A program made the translations under genes and the position numbers. The notes beneath the pieces were generated by a model. The model saw nothing but the letters and a program-made list of their open reading frames with translations. It was not told the DNA's origin and did not search any database. From Nitrospira sp. (GTDB lineage Bacteria > Nitrospirota > Nitrospiria > Nitrospirales > Nitrospiraceae), in the NCBI GenBank assembly GCA_022226935.1, contig CP092081.1, positions 3,616,982 through 3,680,981 of the forward strand: a DNA stretch of 64,000 bases, given 5' to 3'. This document shows positions 1 to 8,665 of the stretch, piece by piece (position 1 is the stretch's first letter; every line of letters begins with the position of its first letter).

Positions 1-1
1 C

Positions 2-2212
2 TCAACACGCGGCATCGACACGATTGACGTCCCCAGCGGGCTCTACATCTTGGATCCAAGCCGAGGCCCTCTCGTGATCACTGATGAGGTGAAGATTGAA
101 GGCAGCAGTCCCGCTTCCACCGTGATTGAGGGCTGGGATAAAACACGCAGCACTCAGATACTCCGTGTGACACAAGGCGGATACCTCGTAGCCAATAATC
201 TCACCCTCCAGCGGGGAGAAGCCTATGCAGGTGGAGGCATCGAGGTTCTCGACGGCGGAGCTGAGTTGAATAATGTCGTCATCCGTGACAACAGCTCTGT
301 CCATGGTGGCGGCGGAATCTACATCGCCGAACGAGGAACAGTCCGGATGTGGCGTAGCAGCGTTCTGAGCAATTCCGGAGGCAATTTCGGAGGAGGAATT
401 TTGAACGCTGGGGATCTGGGAGTGTTCGAGTCCACCATTGCGAACAATAGGGCCAATAGGGCCGGTGGAATACAAAACGATGGCAGATTGAACCTTCGCA
501 ATTCGACCATAAGCGAGAACGTCGTACTCTCCACACTAGCGGGAACGGGAGGTATCTATCAGAACAATGTCGCGGTGCTGAACAACGTGACCATCACCGA
601 CAATAGTGGTTTTGGAAATAACCCTGATAACCGTGGCGGTGGACTTCATGTCGTGAGTGGCACACTCACGGTGATCACAAACAGCATCATCGCAGGCAAT
701 CATGGTAACGGGGGCCCGAATGATTGCGACGGGGCATTGAGTGTTGGCAGCAAGTACAATCTCATCCAAAATCCCAACGGCTGCACCATCCCCTCGCAAG
801 GTGCTGAGACATTCCGCCTAAACGTCGATCCTCGACTAGCGCCATTGGCTGACAATGGCGGTCCAACACAGACCCATCTTCCACAACCAATACCGTCCCC
901 TCCGACTATCTTTGACCCTACGGCTCATAGATTCACAGTGGTTACCGGCTGCGAGACACATGACCAGCGTGGCGTGACCCGATCTAGCAGCACAGGCCCC
1001 TGCGACATGGGTGCGGTTGAGATGACTCGTGCTGACTTTTCTATTACCCGGTTCATCCTTGTTAACGCAGCATCCGACAAAGACATACGTCCACTACGGC
1101 AGGGTGACAGCCTCGTGTTAGATCAACTTCCGCCTCAACTGTCCATCCGGGCAGAGATTGTGGGATCACTGGACGGAATAGACTTCGACTATGACGGAGT
1201 CCGGACAAGCAACACGAACGTCCCATACTCACTGGGCGGAGATACTGCCGGCGACTATGCGCCCTTTTCCTTTACAACCGGTTATCATCGTCTCACCGCT
1301 ACCCCATATGCATCTACGAGAGGCAGAAGAATCGAAGGCGTGGAACTGATGCTCGACTTCACAGTCCAACATACAGAGGGCGCGTCGAACACCTGGGAGA
1401 CCGGACACATCGAAATCATGAAACCGGCTCACAATCTCACCCTTGTAGACCCAACAACACCAAAACTCGTCCTCAATCAGAACAACGCCACAAATCTGCT
1501 GATCAGAACAGACGAAGGAACTTCACACCAGAGGGAAGTGACAGGGCTGATGTCAACGAACCTGAACACATTGATGGCAGACCTTGGCGTGCCCGTCGGC
1601 ACCCACACCGTCACGGCGCACGGTGATGTACCATGCTGGTATTGCACCGGCGGGACACGACATGTGAGGGCTTCACACACGTTCACGCTACTCCCCGCTG
1701 CCGCACCCTGTACCCGTACAGACGGCAATCTCGTGAGGACGATCCCCGCCTCTGGCATAACGGTAGGCCAACAGCCCGGTAGGCAGACGATTGCAACGCC
1801 GCTGCTCAATGGCACTGATTCCGTGCTAATTACTATCGACGACGCTCCCGACCTCCAACAGAACCAGATAAGGGTGGAACTGGATCTCAATCCGGATCAG
1901 GGCGTTGATTGGAACAAGGCGATCGAAGCCTGGGGTGCCTGTCGGACTGGTTCGCGGGTAGCTTTGGCAGAAGCATCTATGCAGGGAGGGTTCGGCGTGG
2001 GTGTCATTTGTACACCATTGTCGGACCGTAATGACTTTCGTTCTGGCTGCACAAAGACACAGACAATCTTACTCAATCGGAACACGACGGGAGAGCTACT
2101 GCTGCGCAAACCAGGATTTGCGGGAATCTGGCAAGATGTCGAAGTCTTTGACTCATCGATTTGGGCTGCCTGGGGCGGGCGCTCCGTACGGTTCATCTGG
2201 TGGGGTGACTAG
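2..2212 (+). CDS. Secreted right-handed beta-helix protein with choice-of-anchor Q-type domain (5' partial)
   Basis: The frame is open from the first base of the window, so the true start and any signal peptide lie outside; the TTG at 50 is internal. The first 260 or so visible residues are Gly/Asn-rich short repeats (GGGI, NNVVIRDNS, NLRNSTIS) typical of a parallel beta-helix. A DNGGPTQTHLP motif and a DQRGVTR...CDMGAVE block follow, as in choice-of-anchor Q proteins. The remaining 400 residues form two or more beta-sandwich-like segments; one has the pattern LVNAASDKDI...LRQGDSLVL seen in secreted adhesin-type proteins. Several Cys pairs near the C-terminus fit an exported protein. The role is probably surface or extracellular; the ligand is unknown. 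The gene ends in a normal TAG with no clear terminator. Confidence 0.75.
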   Translation, partial: STRGIDTIDVPSGLYILDPSRGPLVITDEVKIEGSSPASTVIEGWDKTRSTQILRVTQGGYLVANNLTLQRGEAYAGGGIEVLDGGAELNNVVIRDNSSVHGGGGIYIAERGTVRMWRSSVLSNSGGNFGGGILNAGDLGVFESTIANNRANRAGGIQNDGRLNLRNSTISENVVLSTLAGTGGIYQNNVAVLNNVTITDNSGFGNNPDNRGGGLHVVSGTLTVITNSIIAGNHGNGGPNDCDGALSVGSKYNLIQNPNGCTIPSQGAETFRLNVDPRLAPLADNGGPTQTHLPQPIPSPPTIFDPTAHRFTVVTGCETHDQRGVTRSSSTGPCDMGAVEMTRADFSITRFILVNAASDKDIRPLRQGDSLVLDQLPPQLSIRAEIVGSLDGIDFDYDGVRTSNTNVPYSLGGDTAGDYAPFSFTTGYHRLTATPYASTRGRRIEGVELMLDFTVQHTEGASNTWETGHIEIMKPAHNLTLVDPTTPKLVLNQNNATNLLIRTDEGTSHQREVTGLMSTNLNTLMADLGVPVGTHTVTAHGDVPCWYCTGGTRHVRASHTFTLLPAAAPCTRTDGNLVRTIPASGITVGQQPGRQTIATPLLNGTDSVLITIDDAPDLQQNQIRVELDLNPDQGVDWNKAIEAWGACRTGSRVALAEASMQGGFGVGVICTPLSDRNDFRSGCTKTQTILLNRNTTGELLLRKPGFAGIWQDVEVFDSSIWAAWGGRSVRFIWWGD

Positions 2213-2485
2213 ATCTGCTGCTTTGAGGCGATGCGGCAATCGGTACAAACTTCCCGCGTTTCAGTTTCATCCTACCCACCAGGGGCCGGTCACTTGGCAG
2301 GATGAGCATGTTTTATCCAGACGAAGGCTCAATCAGCTGTGCTGAAGTAGATGGCAGTACGTTGGCCAAGGGTTGCCCTCCTTGTTCAGGCGACCTCTGC
2401 CGCCTGTCGATTGTTCTTCCCCTTTCGACTACGCAGTAGCAGCCGTGACAGAATCATTCGATTCACCAGGAAGGAGAGACCACCG

Positions 2486-2936
2486 ATGAATAGGATTGTT
2501 CTTTGCCTCTGGTTCGACAACCAGGCCCCAGAGACAGCGACATTTTATGGATCGATTTTCAAGAACTCGAAACTGGGTCCCACAACCTAATACGGGAAAG
2601 CAGACGCGCAGGCCTCGAAGGGGTCGGTGATCGTGACGGTTGAGTCAGACAGACAGGAATTCGTCTCGCTCAACGGCGGCCCTCGTCACATTTTCCGAAG
2701 CCATCTTGATGATAGTGAAATGCCAAAACCAGGTCGAGCTCGACGAGCTGTGGGCCAAAACTCTCTGAGTGCGGAGAGGAGGCCCCAGCGGCTGATTGAA
2801 GGATCACTTCGGACTCTCCTGGCAAATCGTGTCGCCGGAGTGGAATGACATGCTGCGGGACACGGATGCCGCCAGGCTAGACCGTCTAATGGAGACGATG
2901 TCCAAACTTGACCTCGCGACCATCAGACGAGCCTAG
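2486..2936 (+). pseudogene. Decayed PhnB/VOC-family (3-demethylubiquinone methyltransferase-like) gene
   Basis: A good ribosome site (AAGGAGAG, 2471-2478) precedes an ATG at 2486. The first 34 codons read MNRIVLCLWFDNQAPETATF and onward, the usual start of PhnB-like glyoxalase-fold proteins. A TAA stops this frame at 2588. Homologous text continues in the same frame after the stop (QEFVSLNGGP, near 2655), then in another frame (CQNQVELDELWAKLSE, near 2722), and finally as FGLSWQIVSPEWNDML and a C-terminal helix ending at 2936. At least one nonsense codon and two frameshifts separate the pieces. The region is therefore a relic of a protein of about 150 residues. Family recognition is by eye. 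Confidence 0.72.
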
Positions 2937-3008
2937 GAGCAGCTGGCCCGACGGTATGGCTATTGCCGTCGCTTGACTGAGAATGCCCAACCAGGGATAG
3001 TGCGGAGC

Positions 3009-3626
3009 ATGCGCTCATGGAATCACCTTCCTCTGCAGAGACCTGTGCTCGCTGTCATGCTCGCGGCGATGATGTGTACCTTCACCTCCTGCGCTTCATC
3101 CCTCGACATGTCTCACGAACGGATAGCGGCACCTGGTCCTGAATGGGGCATCGTCATCGGGTCGGTGCTGGTAAGGCAAGCACCGAACGGCTTGGGTCCT
3201 GACACGGCGGCACGCGATCGATCCACGATGTTTGAGTTTGATGTGGTGCAGATTCAGCCGAGGGATCCCAGCGGCGAAGGGCCTCACGCAGCTCGATACC
3301 AGGTGGACGCCATGCTCGGACAGGAACGGCCCTTCTTATCCCGGCTGCGCCCCGGGCGGTATCTCATCAAGAACTTTTACCGGACGGGCATGTCCGGCAC
3401 AGGAGGCGATCTGAATCTCGTGTTCGAAAGCCAATCAGGCCGCGTGGTCTATATCGGACAATTGCTTGTCGAAGTTCCGCCGCAACTGACCCGAGGGAAT
3501 GAATATCGCTTTTCCGTACAAGACGCCCATGGCCCCACATTCTCGCAACTCGCGCCGCAACATGGCCCCCTGACGCAACAGGCCATCACCGTTCCCATGC
3601 AGATTCGCCTGGACGAGATCCGTTGA
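3009..3626 (+). CDS. Putative lipoprotein, unknown function
   Basis: About 205 residues from the ATG at 3009; an earlier in-frame start at 2973 would place charged residues before the signal peptide. The N-terminus has basic residues, a hydrophobic stretch (VLAVMLAAMMC) and a lipobox-like TSCAS, so a lipid-anchored envelope protein is likely. The mature part is predicted mostly beta: it contains GSVLVRQAP, then FLSRLRPGRYLIKNFYRTG and VVYIGQLLVEVP, a pattern resembling small carboxypeptidase-regulatory or DUF2846-like folds in which a Pro-Gly-x-Tyr turn precedes a strand. I do not recognise a named family with confidence. It stands alone; the preceding gene is a relic and the next gene converges. 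Confidence 0.65.
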   Translation: MRSWNHLPLQRPVLAVMLAAMMCTFTSCASSLDMSHERIAAPGPEWGIVIGSVLVRQAPNGLGPDTAARDRSTMFEFDVVQIQPRDPSGEGPHAARYQVDAMLGQERPFLSRLRPGRYLIKNFYRTGMSGTGGDLNLVFESQSGRVVYIGQLLVEVPPQLTRGNEYRFSVQDAHGPTFSQLAPQHGPLTQQAITVPMQIRLDEIR

Positions 3627-3688
3627 GCGATTGGGGCCTCACGCTCTCCCCCGTCCCGTGACCACGACTGCTTGGTTGCGAAAGCGGC

Positions 3689-4678
3689 TCAGTCTATGGG
3701 AGCAGATATGATCGCGCCGCGGGCCTCACCGCCGGCCCCGGCGCGTAGGCCGGCAATATCGCGCAAGGGCGGCGCGCCGAACGAGCGGCTGTATTCCCGA
3801 CTGAATTGTGAGGGGCTTTCGTACCCGACCTGAAAGGCTGCGCGCGTGACATCCAACCGTTCCGTGAGCATCAATCGCCGTGCTTCGTTCAGCCGCAACC
3901 ACTTCTGGTACTGCAACGGACTCATGCTGGTCACCGTCCGGAAATGATGATGGAAAGTCGAGGGACTCATGTGGGCCTCGTCGGCAAGAGCTTCAACGCG
4001 AAACGGCTCGCTAAAATGGCGTTTGAGCCACCCGATGGCCCGTGCGATCTGTTGGCTCTGACTCCCGGCAACCGCCAAGTGCCGCAGGTGCGCCCCCTGC
4101 CCGCTCATCAGCAATCGATACAGAATTTCCCGTTGAACCATCGGCGCCAGGATCGGAATATCCAGTGGCTCATCCAGCAAGGCCACTAATCGGTGAAAGG
4201 CGGCCAGCAGCGGCAGCGTGGCCTCGCCGATGGCCATACCTCGGGTCGAGGGGGGTATCCGGGGCGCGGGAAGCCGGCTTTCAACCAGCAACTGCGACAG
4301 CGCGCGTCGATCGAGCTGCAGAAGCAGGCTGAGATACGGCTCATCCGGGCTCGCCTTGGTCACCTGGACAATCGTGGGGAGATCCACGGACGTGATCAAC
4401 ACATGCTGCGAATCATAGTCGTACACTTCATCTCCGAGCACGACGCGCTTGGCTCCTTGCGCGATCACGCAAATGCTCGGCTCATACAGATGACTGATCG
4501 GCTGCGTCGGTGACTCCCGCCGATAAAGCGACAAGCCGGGAATGGCAGTCTTGAACTGATCACCATGATTGGTTGATCGGGCAATATCGGAGGCGAGAGC
4601 GGCAAGCAGACTTGCTGGGCCAAATGGCTTGGAGGCCTCTGTTGTTCGAGTTGCGCTTTTGTTAGCCACGACGCTCAC
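3689..4678 (-). CDS. AraC-family transcriptional regulator (AraC_N type)
   Basis: About 330 residues. The N-terminal part contains SICVIAQGAKRVVLGDEVYD and YLSLLLQLD, matching the AraC_N sensor domain found in a large subgroup of AraC regulators. The C-terminal 100 residues form two helix-turn-helix units: RVEALADEAHMSPSTFHHHF, then VTRAAFQVGYESPSQFSREY. It should be a DNA-binding activator or repressor of nearby or unlinked genes; the effector is unknown. Start choice is uncertain: the frame extends to a TTG at 4705, and GTG codons at 4678 and 4669 are equally possible with only weak ribosome-site support. The divergent neighbour on the right is a truncated DJ-1/PfpI gene, a family often paired with AraC regulators, so the pair may be a remnant of a former unit. 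Confidence 0.85.
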   Translation of the reverse strand: MSVVANKSATRTTEASKPFGPASLLAALASDIARSTNHGDQFKTAIPGLSLYRRESPTQPISHLYEPSICVIAQGAKRVVLGDEVYDYDSQHVLITSVDLPTIVQVTKASPDEPYLSLLLQLDRRALSQLLVESRLPAPRIPPSTRGMAIGEATLPLLAAFHRLVALLDEPLDIPILAPMVQREILYRLLMSGQGAHLRHLAVAGSQSQQIARAIGWLKRHFSEPFRVEALADEAHMSPSTFHHHFRTVTSMSPLQYQKWLRLNEARRLMLTERLDVTRAAFQVGYESPSQFSREYSRSFGAPPLRDIAGLRAGAGGEARGAIISAPID

Positions 4679-5011
4679 TTTACAAGAGGCAAACCAGCGG
4701 CACAAGCCAACTCACATGAGTCGGAGGATTAGGCAATAATTGAAGCGAATTGGTCTATGGATCTGCGTTCGATCCGAGGTACAACCTCGACAAGACAGTC
4801 ACGTTGATGAGCGGCATTGCCCTGAACGAAACCGCTAAGCCCCGCATTCTTGCGTGTCCGCCAATCTGACCGGCGAGAATTTCTCGGGATCAAGGACGAG
4901 ATTCCGGACACCTTCGGTGAAGATGAACAGCTGGAAGATCGGCATGCCTGCCCTCCTCTTGACGGATAGCCGGTTACGGTGGGGGCATCTACACCAAGGA
5001 AGGTAACGGCA
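4679..5011. other. Divergent intergenic stretch with no supported gene
   Basis: This stretch lies between the AraC regulator and the truncated DJ-1/PfpI gene. Short frames exist on both strands but none has a convincing start or family resemblance. It may carry the missing N-terminal half of the DJ-1/PfpI gene in degraded form; I could not align it by eye. A ribosome-site-like AAGGAAGG occurs just before 5012. Confidence 0.4.
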
Positions 5012-5353
5012 ATGACTGAAGAACCCGACACGCGCCCCATTCCCGATCAGGCTGAAGATAACGCATTTTTCCCTTCTCCCTACTCGTTGGGAAAATTCAC
5101 ATCAGCAAAATCCGATCTGAACGGCACGGACGCCATCGACAAGAAGACTCCTGAAATTGGGTACATGCCCGGTCCGCTGCCATGGTTCATCGGCGAAAAG
5201 CTGAAAGAACTCGGCGTGGAGATTCTCAACAGCGACATCACAGGAAAAACGCATCGGGACAGGAAGCTCATTACCGGCGACAGCCCCTTTGCCTCCAATA
5301 ATGTGGTCAAGGCGGCGGCCAAAGCGCTTCTCAAAGAAGTCGGCGCGGGTTGA
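5012..5353 (+). CDS. Truncated DJ-1/PfpI-family (type 1 glutamine amidotransferase-like) protein
   Basis: About 113 residues from an ATG with a good site (AAGGAAGG, spacing about 8). The C-terminal half reads [19 protein letters not shown], then [19 protein letters not shown] and [17 protein letters not shown]. This is the end of DJ-1/PfpI-like intracellular protease/amidase homologues. Full-length members are about 220-230 residues and carry the nucleophile Cys in a central elbow. That portion is absent here: upstream is only a linker-like segment ([20 protein letters not shown]). The product should lack the catalytic Cys and may be inactive; it could equally be a pseudogene kept open by chance. 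The next frame starts immediately after the stop. Confidence 0.55.
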   Translation: MTEEPDTRPIPDQAEDNAFFPSPYSLGKFTSAKSDLNGTDAIDKKTPEIGYMPGPLPWFIGEKLKELGVEILNSDITGKTHRDRKLITGDSPFASNNVVKAAAKALLKEVGAG

Positions 5354-5367
5354 AGAACATCATCTTA

Positions 5368-5646
5368 ATGTCGGAGAAAGATTGGCTTATCTCACGCGAT
5401 CCGTTACCTGCCGGAAAAGATCAGGTCCGGCAGGCACCGTACGGGAGACGCATCGGCCGCCTTGGTGACCATGCTGACCGTGCTGAATATGCGCTCGGGT
5501 CGCTTAGTTTGCTGTTGATGCTGGCGGCGCTTGTCCCTGCGGCCGTCACGTGGATCGAGCGTCGCCAAGCCGACGCCTTCAAGACAAAGGTCATGGAGAG
5601 AGGGGCGCGCTCATTCGAGCATCAATTCGTCCGCGAGGTCGTATGA
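5368..5646 (+). CDS. Small protein with one predicted membrane segment
   Basis: About 92 residues from the ATG at 5368. The sequence is charged at both ends around one hydrophobic segment (YALGSLSLLLMLAALVPAAVTW, roughly residues 43-64), so a single-pass inner-membrane protein with cytoplasmic N-terminus is plausible. I do not recognise a family. Its stop overlaps the ATG of the next frame in an ATGA junction (5643-5646), which favours a real, translationally coupled gene pair. No clear ribosome site precedes 5368; a TTG at 5350 overlapping the previous stop is an alternative start. Confidence 0.45.
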   Translation: MSEKDWLISRDPLPAGKDQVRQAPYGRRIGRLGDHADRAEYALGSLSLLLMLAALVPAAVTWIERRQADAFKTKVMERGARSFEHQFVREVV

Positions 5647-5840
5647 CGCAGCAAATCAGTCTGGATGAAATGATCAACGCCATCGATTCAGAATGGTTTA
5701 TCGAGGAGACAACGCCTCGGCTTCAGCCGAGCCCAATTCCGGCTCAATGCATTTCCGTTCGGTGTGTACGCCGCAAGAGATGCGGCAGAACGCATCATTA
5801 CCAACATCACAAGAGGTGCCATGATGTCAAGAATATCTAA
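5643..5840 (+). pseudogene. Short frame likely to be the N-terminal piece of the following hydrolase, separated by a frameshift
   Basis: The ATG overlaps the preceding stop (ATGA). The first 25 or so residues (MTQQISLDEMINAIDSEWFI) look like a normal helical N-terminus. After about residue 35 the frame becomes Cys/Arg/His-rich and unlike protein. In the +1-related frame, the same DNA from about 5731 reads FRLNAFPFGVYAARDAAERI and runs straight into the hydrolase frame. The simplest reading is one ancestral gene of about 1.15 kb broken by a small indel between about 5700 and 5735, or a sequencing or assembly error there. If the frame is intact, it encodes a 65-residue protein of unknown role. 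Confidence 0.4.
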
Positions 5841-6795
5841 AGAGCGCATGGACAAGGCCTTGGCCCAACTGAAGACCATTTCCCAGGAGGACTATGCCAA
5901 AGTGAAAAGCTTGGCCGCGATCGTGAGGCCGCTGCGAAGCGTCCTATTCAAGACACCGGACGATTACGGCATGACCGGCTGGAAAGACCTGGTGATTCCA
6001 TCCGAAGACGGCATTCCGCTGGAGGCCTGGTATATCCCGGCCAAGAGCGGCACGAGCAACAAACTGATCATTTTTAACCACGCGCTGCCGATGTGCCGCG
6101 CCGGATTTCCGGGCCATTTGGGGGAACCCTGGAGCCAGTACGACGCAGTCGAGATCGACTTTGTCATCCAGTACAAACATCTAACCGATGCCGGTTACAA
6201 CGTGCTCACCTATGACATCCGCAATCATGGCAACAGCAGCGCCGCCAACGGCGGGCTCAGCGGGATCGGTCAATGGGAATGGCGCGACTGCGTGGGGGTG
6301 AAACGGTATGTGGATCGGCACCCTACCCTCAGCAAGATGACCGTCGGCCTCTACAGCCAATGCATGGGCGGCAACTCGCAATACCACGCCATTCACCGCC
6401 ACCCGGAGCTTTTCACCAATATCCGCTGTATGGTCAGCCCGATGGTCGTCTCTATGGCGGCGATCTACGATGCTTTCTCCGCACTGCAGGGCGTGCGGCA
6501 GTATCAGGAACTGATCGATCTCGAACTGCTCAAGATGGGCGCGTTTGTCGCGGCAGAAATGACGCCGCATCTGTGGGCTGCCAGCGTGACGATGCCGGTA
6601 CTCATGGTGCAGGTGCTGAAGGACGCGTGGACGAGAAATCCCGAGGATGCGCAAAAAACCTTTGATTTACTCGGCAGCAAGGAGAAGGAGCTGTTCTGGA
6701 TCGAGAATACGACGAGACGTTTCAAGGATGGGTACAACCACTTCGGCCGTCATCCGGAAACGGTGTTGACCTTTTTGGCCAAACATATGTCGTGA
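5821..6795 (+). CDS. Alpha/beta hydrolase with Cys at the nucleophile position
   Basis: About 324 residues if read from the ATG at 5821, which follows AGAGGTG; upstream protein-like sequence suggests the original gene began earlier (5643). Alpha/beta-hydrolase features are in order: a beta-hairpin N-terminus (LVIPSEDGIPLEAWYIP), an oxyanion-region strand (LIIFNHALP), YNVLTYDIRNHGNS, and the nucleophile elbow YSQCMGGNS with Cys at about residue 181. Most family members have Ser there; dienelactone hydrolases use Cys. A late His occurs in the GYNHFGRHPE segment, and an acid is likely in the VLMVQVLKDAWT strand. It should be a cytoplasmic hydrolase of unknown substrate. The closing 100 residues are typical cap and core helices. 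Confidence 0.75.
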   Translation: MMSRISKERMDKALAQLKTISQEDYAKVKSLAAIVRPLRSVLFKTPDDYGMTGWKDLVIPSEDGIPLEAWYIPAKSGTSNKLIIFNHALPMCRAGFPGHLGEPWSQYDAVEIDFVIQYKHLTDAGYNVLTYDIRNHGNSSAANGGLSGIGQWEWRDCVGVKRYVDRHPTLSKMTVGLYSQCMGGNSQYHAIHRHPELFTNIRCMVSPMVVSMAAIYDAFSALQGVRQYQELIDLELLKMGAFVAAEMTPHLWAASVTMPVLMVQVLKDAWTRNPEDAQKTFDLLGSKEKELFWIENTTRRFKDGYNHFGRHPETVLTFLAKHMS

Positions 6796-6952
6796 GGCCG
6801 GAAATCCGCATCGCCGCTGCCGACCGGAGAGGTAACCAGTCGTGGAAACCCATCGACCGGTGCGGCGGTATCGGGTCGGTCGGATTCGGAAGTCAACATC
6901 ATCGGGGCCAAGGTGCGTCAGGATGTTACATGCCGGCATTCCCTTACACCGG

Positions 6953-8161
6953 TTACTCGATCACGCTGAATTCATAGCGGGAGCCGGTCAACGCCGCCAG
7001 CAACTCCGACGCATGGTCGCGGCCGCGCGTTTCCATAGTCACGTCCAAGGCCGCCTCGTTCAGTCCGACGCCATAGTGCGCGCGGTTGTAAGACGTCTCC
7101 ACGATGTTGGCGCTGGCCTTCGCGATCACCGCGGTCAATCCTTCAAGCGAGCCGGGATAATCCGGCAGCCGCACGCGCAGTCGCAATCGCCTTCCATCTC
7201 TCACCATCCCCCGCTCGATGATTCGCGCCAACAGATTCACATCTAGATTCCCGCCCGACACGAGCACTGCGATGTTTTTTCCACGGTGCCCCGTCTTGCC
7301 CTGCAGCAAAGCAGCCAGGGCCACCGCCCCTGCCCCCTCTGCGACGGTCTTTTCTCCTTCGAGCAGCGTCAGGATCGCCGCGGCGATCTCGTCCTCATCG
7401 ACAGTGACGATCTGGTCGACGTATCGTTGCACCAACGGCAGCGTACGGAAGCCGGCTGTTCTCACCGCGATGCCGTCCGCCAAAGTCGGGCCGGCCGGCA
7501 GTTCGACCGGAGCGTTGTTCCGGAGTGCGGCGGTCATCGATGGAAGACGACCTGTTTGCACACCCACGACTTGCACCTTGCTCGCCCGTTCCTTCACCGC
7601 GCAGCCGACCCCGCCGATCAGCCCTCCGCCTCCTACCGGCACGACGATCACATCCAAGGTCGGATTCTGCCGTAGCAGCTCCAGGCCGAGCGACCCCTGT
7701 CCCGCAATCACCTCGTCGTCATCGAAGGGATGGATGAAGGTCGCCTGGCGCTCTCGACTTCGGTCCATGGCCGTCCGGCACGCCTCGTCATAGTTCTCGC
7801 CGTACAGCACGACATCCGCGCCGTGATTACGCGTCGCCGAGAGCTTCACCAGGGGCGTCGATCGCGGCATCCAAATCTGGACGGGAATGTGTCGTTGCGC
7901 CGCATGATAGGCCACGCCCTGCGCGTGGTTGCCGGCAGAGGCCGCAATGACGCCTCGGCGTCGCTCCTCATCGGTCATCATGAGAATCCGATTGAGGGCG
8001 CCACGCTCTTTGAACGATCCCGTCATCTGAAGGTTTTCAAGCTTGAGAAAGATCGTGTTGCCGGTGAGCCGGGACAAGGTCCTGGAATGAACCAGCGGAG
8101 ACTCATAGATTGACGGTCCGATGCGCGTGGCAGCGGCGGCTATCGACTGCACTGTCACCAT
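6953..8161 (-). CDS. ilvA: Threonine ammonia-lyase (threonine dehydratase), short ACT-domain form
   Basis: This enzyme converts L-threonine to 2-oxobutanoate and ammonia, using pyridoxal phosphate; 2-oxobutanoate feeds isoleucine synthesis. At 402 residues it matches the roughly 400-residue class with one ACT domain rather than the roughly 510-residue biosynthetic form. The PLP lysine is K51 in the SFKERGALNR motif. The phosphate-binding loop is PVGGGGLIGG, and ASAGNHAQGVAYHA is the conserved helix. Residues from about 325 (LRLRVRLPDYPGSLEGL) form the regulatory ACT domain. The ATG at 8161 has AAAGGAG upstream. A strong intrinsic terminator on the same strand lies between this start and any upstream promoter, so expression is probably attenuated (see the leader features). 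With only one ilvA in view, a catabolic role cannot be excluded. Confidence 0.92.
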   Translation of the reverse strand: MVTVQSIAAAATRIGPSIYESPLVHSRTLSRLTGNTIFLKLENLQMTGSFKERGALNRILMMTDEERRRGVIAASAGNHAQGVAYHAAQRHIPVQIWMPRSTPLVKLSATRNHGADVVLYGENYDEACRTAMDRSRERQATFIHPFDDDEVIAGQGSLGLELLRQNPTLDVIVVPVGGGGLIGGVGCAVKERASKVQVVGVQTGRLPSMTAALRNNAPVELPAGPTLADGIAVRTAGFRTLPLVQRYVDQIVTVDEDEIAAAILTLLEGEKTVAEGAGAVALAALLQGKTGHRGKNIAVLVSGGNLDVNLLARIIERGMVRDGRRLRLRVRLPDYPGSLEGLTAVIAKASANIVETSYNRAHYGVGLNEAALDVTMETRGRDHASELLAALTGSRYEFSVIE

Positions 8162-8202
8162 ATCTGCACTCCTTTCCCTATATCAGTCCGATTTCGACAA
8201 CT

Positions 8203-8237
8203 AAAAAGCCCCTGACGGGGTTGAATCCGCCAGGGGC
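8203..8237 (-). terminator. Rho-independent terminator in the ilvA leader (probable attenuator)
   Basis: On the minus strand an 11-base-pair GC-rich stem (arms 8227-8237 and 8208-8218, one G-U pair) with an 8-nt loop is followed by five U residues (8207-8203). It sits 42 bases before the ilvA start on the same strand. No supported minus-strand gene lies upstream, so it is better explained as a leader attenuator than as the end of another gene. The T-tract side shows it does not serve the plus strand. Confidence 0.75.
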
Positions 8238-8274
8238 CTCTGCTGCATACGTACACGTCCGGTGGCAGGCAGGC

Positions 8275-8346
8275 TCAGGCGGAGCTGGCGATCATCATCG
8301 CCGCCGCCATGCGAATACCGATGCTGCCCTGCCGATTGATGGTCAT
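8275..8346 (-). CDS. Candidate leader peptide upstream of ilvA attenuator
   Basis: This is a 23-codon frame (MTINRQGSIGIRMAAAMMIA and three more residues) ending 37 bases before the terminator stem. It holds four Ile codons (residues 3, 9, 11 and 19) and four Met codons. Position, size and the following terminator fit ribosome-mediated attenuation of an isoleucine-pathway gene. The Ile codons are not clustered as in the enteric ilv leader, and the ribosome site (AGGACG) is about 14 bases away, so the evidence is circumstantial. The ATG overlaps the TGA of a longer minus-strand frame (8343-8585) that I do not support as a gene. Confidence 0.35.
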   Translation of the reverse strand: MTINRQGSIGIRMAAAMMIASSA

Positions 8347-8665
8347 GGTCGATCCATTACGTCCTGAAACCCACTGAGCAGGAGGAGCATATACCAGAGT
8401 CGCCCGAGGATCAAGCCCACTGTGGCTCCAAGTGGTGCCGTCCCCGATGAAGGCATCCAGACTCGATTCAGACTGAGACCATCCACCGAGCGACCCACTA
8501 TGTCGTTCTGCGACAGGATGGACGCCAGCAATCGTGGACGAGTCTCTCGAGAAAAAGTAGAATAGCCCGGTCCAACTGATCCCACGGTATCAAGTCGCTG
8601 TCGCCGGCCTGATCCTGCTCACCGGCAGCAGTGGTCGTGTGTCATCACCTCTCGTGGAGCGCGCC

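Noticed and set aside
8343-8585. An 80-codon minus-strand frame upstream of the ilvA leader
   Set aside because: Its ribosome site is weak and only its end is hydrophobic. Its overlap with the leader ATG could be chance. I keep it only as a note in the leader entry.
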